This document shows, one piece after another, positions 5,874-7,369 of a DNA stretch of 7,369 nucleotides. Location: NCBI GenBank assembly GCA_005881055.1, contig VBHW01000217.1, forward strand, positions 1 through 7,369, written 5' to 3'. The position numbers were made by a program, and so were the translations under genes. This stretch comes from Chloroflexota bacterium. GTDB lineage: Bacteria > Chloroflexota > Limnocylindria > Limnocylindrales > CSP1-4. Position 1 is the first letter of the stretch. The number at the start of each line of letters is the position of its first letter. The notes under the pieces were generated by a model that saw only the letters and a program-made list of their open reading frames with translations, searched no databases and was not told the DNA's origin.

Positions 5874-7075
5874 AGGTCACCGACGTCCGGACGATCCTCA
5901 TCACGGCCCCGTGGTCGGGCGACCCCTACTGGATCCAGGACGCCCCGTTCGTGCGGACGACGGCGCTGGTCCAGGTGATGACCGACGAGGGAATCGTGGG
6001 CCTCGGTGAGACGGTCATGGGCTACTTCTGCCCCGACGTCGTCACGCCGCTCGTGGCCTACTACGCAGCGCTCATCACCCAGCTCGGCCTCGATCCGCTC
6101 CAACCCGAGCGCGTCTACGCGGAGCTGTACCAGCGCTCGCTGTGGTGGGGTCGCGTCGGCCTCGCCGTGTCGGTTCTCTCGGGGATCGAGATGGCTCTGT
6201 GGGACGTGGCCGGCAAGGCCGCCGGCAAGCCGGTCTGGGCGCTCCTCGGCGGCGCGGCACACGCCAGGCTTCCGCTGTACGCCTCGGGCGGAACCGGGAC
6301 CTGGCCGGTCGAGAAGACGGTCGAGCAAGCCCAGCGATATGTGGGGCTCGGCTTTCGAGGGCTCAAGCTCGGCACCGGCTACACGGAACGGCCGGGTGGC
6401 ATCGCCACCGGCGCGGTTAAGCCACCGTATGGCACGTGGTACGCGGGCACGACCTCCGCCCGCGTCGAGGACGAGCGGACGAAGTTCGCGGCGTTGCGGG
6501 CCGCGCTGGGCCCGGACGTGGAGCTCGCGATCGACAGCCATGCCGTGCAGGTTCGGGAGCCCTGGTCGCGGCGCAACGCCCTCGACCTGGCCCGCGCCGT
6601 CGAGGAGTTCGACCTGCTCTTCTACGAGGAGCCGCTGCGCTACGACGACCCGGCCGGATACGCGGAGCTGCGCCGGCATACCCGGATCCCGATCGCGGGC
6701 GGGGAATGCCTGACCGGTGAGGCGGAGTTCGCCCAATGGCTGGAGGTGGGCGCCCTCGACTACGTCCAGCCGGATGCCAGCCATGTCGGCGGCGTCGGAC
6801 CGTGCGCCCGTGTGGCGCGCATGGCGGAGGACCACCACGTCGGCCTGATCGTCCATACCGGCGGTGCGGTCGGCCCCGGACTCATGGCGAACCTGCACGT
6901 GGCATTCGCGAGCCCGAACGCCCGATACGTCGAGTACGCGCTCGCCCCCGACAACATCCGGGCCGTCGTCGACGGCATGGTGGACGCCCCGACCGAGCCC
7001 GGGCTCGGTGTCCGGCTCGAGGATGCGACGATCGCGGCGTACCCGTTCCGGCCCGGCAACGTCGAGTACGCCTGA
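5870..7075 (+). CDS. Enolase-superfamily (mandelate racemase / acid-sugar dehydratase-like) enzyme
   Basis: A 401-residue cytoplasmic Mg2+-dependent enzyme of the mandelate racemase / muconate lactonizing enzyme group, most likely a sugar-acid dehydratase giving a 2-keto-3-deoxy acid. The capping domain is about 1-125, ending in ALWDVAGKAAGKPVWALLGG (109-128). The barrel follows, with Lys166 in GLKLG, metal ligands Asp222, Glu254 (EEPL) and Glu279 (GGE), and the dyad Asp302 (QPDASHVGG) and His329 (VHTGG). Asp222 is in a D-S-H motif (His224), comparable to the DFH of galactonate dehydratase and the D-x-H of mannonate dehydratase. The first Lys of the usual K-x-K is Gly164. About 25 extra residues (roughly 170-197) lie between Lys166 and the next helix. 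The ATG overlaps the previous stop as ATGA, so translation is probably coupled. The substrate cannot be named; galactonate or fuconate dehydratase labels would be overreach. Confidence 0.9.
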   Translation: MKVTDVRTILITAPWSGDPYWIQDAPFVRTTALVQVMTDEGIVGLGETVMGYFCPDVVTPLVAYYAALITQLGLDPLQPERVYAELYQRSLWWGRVGLAVSVLSGIEMALWDVAGKAAGKPVWALLGGAAHARLPLYASGGTGTWPVEKTVEQAQRYVGLGFRGLKLGTGYTERPGGIATGAVKPPYGTWYAGTTSARVEDERTKFAALRAALGPDVELAIDSHAVQVREPWSRRNALDLARAVEEFDLLFYEEPLRYDDPAGYAELRRHTRIPIAGGECLTGEAEFAQWLEVGALDYVQPDASHVGGVGPCARVARMAEDHHVGLIVHTGGAVGPGLMANLHVAFASPNARYVEYALAPDNIRAVVDGMVDAPTEPGLGVRLEDATIAAYPFRPGNVEYA

Positions 7076-7094
7076 GCCAGGGAATGACTGCGTG

Positions 7095-7106
7095 GGCTCG
7101 CGAGCC
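7095..7106. repeat. 12-bp perfect palindrome between the dehydratase and the Gfo/Idh gene
   Basis: GGCTCGCGAGCC lies in the 63-bp spacer 7076-7138. It has no loop and no T-tract, so it does not look like a terminator. It may be a protein-binding site or a chance GC palindrome. Confidence 0.35.
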
Positions 7107-7124
7107 GGAGGCAGCAAAGGGGTG

Positions 7125-7130
7125 AGGAGG
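7125..7130 (+). promoter_or_regulatory. Strong ribosome binding site of the Gfo/Idh/MocA gene
   Basis: AGGAGG, 8 nt before the ATG at 7139; the best Shine-Dalgarno in the window. It supports ATG 7139 over the adjacent in-frame GTG at 7136. Confidence 0.75.
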
Positions 7131-7138
7131 GCTGGGTG

Positions 7139-7369
7139 ATGGGTGATATCTCGTTCGGGATCCTCGGCTCGGGCAACATGGCCCGCGTTTACGGCGATGC
7201 ACTCACAACCGAGGTCCAGCGGGCCAGATTGGCGGCGGTCGCGCTGGGCTCCCGGGCAGGCCAGTTCGCCGAGGAGTACGGGGTCGACGCGGAACCGTCG
7301 GCCGAGGCGCTCCTGGGCCGGCATGACATCGACGTCGCGATCATCGCCACGCCGCACTCCACGCACCTG
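7139..7369 (+). CDS. Gfo/Idh/MocA-family NAD(P)-dependent oxidoreductase, 3' end missing
   Basis: The first 77 residues of a cytoplasmic sugar or polyol dehydrogenase-type enzyme, running off the window in frame. The N-terminus MGDISFGILGSGNMARVY has the Rossmann GxGxxA motif (G10, G12, A15). It is followed by a helix, the strand AAVALGSR and DIDVAIIATPHSTHL, which matches the family signature of an Asp-Val strand leading to A-T-P-x-x-x-H. Family members are about 330-400 residues, so most of the protein, including the catalytic Lys motif, lies beyond the window. It follows the dehydratase by 63 bp on the same strand with no visible terminator, so it is probably in the same operon and could oxidise or reduce an intermediate of that pathway. 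Confidence 0.85.
   Translation, partial: MGDISFGILGSGNMARVYGDALTTEVQRARLAAVALGSRAGQFAEEYGVDAEPSAEALLGRHDIDVAIIATPHSTHL

Noticed and set aside
7084..7125. 13-codon open frame (ATG to TGA) between the dehydratase and the Gfo/Idh gene
   Set aside because: The AGGGA before it directly abuts the ATG, so spacing is wrong for a ribosome binding site. A frame this short is expected by chance.
5213..7366. 717-residue open frame on the minus strand
   Set aside because: It lies entirely antisense to the FMN enzyme, dehydratase and Gfo/Idh genes. Its composition is Arg/Gly/Asp/His-rich with no recognisable motif, as expected for a GC-bias shadow.

Overview
This is a GC-rich window (about 70 % G+C by eye) with tight gene packing, ATGA/GTGA-type overlaps and strong G/C preference at third codon positions. 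It looks like a chromosomal piece of a high-GC soil or freshwater bacterium. Chloroflexota (Limnocylindria-like) or Actinomycetota would fit, but no marker gene settles the taxonomy. There are no RNA genes, insertion sequences, CRISPR arrays or phage genes.

Left block, + strand (1-3365): the 3' part of a short medium-chain dehydrogenase/reductase of the kind found as the first half of 'bi-domain oxidoreductases'. It overlaps a 664-residue S9-family serine peptidase (beta-propeller plus alpha/beta hydrolase). The peptidase gene overlaps, through GTGA, a small predicted lipoprotein gene.

Middle block, - strand (3362-4625): two small polytopic membrane proteins of unknown function, probably one operon. 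The downstream one has an ungapped internal duplication, each copy carrying a Q-x2-H-x2-E-H helix. It converges on the lipoprotein gene so closely that both stop codons share the tetranucleotide CTAG.

Right block, + strand (4626-7369): a 186-bp divergent intergenic region holds a perfect 6-2-6 inverted repeat of the FCD/GntR operator type on top of a good -10 box. Behind it lies a tight run: an FMN-dependent alpha-hydroxy-acid oxidase/dehydrogenase homologue with an altered substrate pocket, an enolase-superfamily acid-sugar dehydratase-like enzyme joined by ATGA, and the start of a Gfo/Idh/MocA-family NAD(P)-dependent oxidoreductase. Together these look like a regulated catabolic operon for a sugar acid or other polyhydroxy acid. 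The substrate cannot be read from the sequence.

The items most worth a second look are this operon with its candidate operator, the divergent FMN enzyme, and the histidine-rich duplicated membrane protein with its partner. Many long open frames opposite these genes are GC-bias shadows and were left out.
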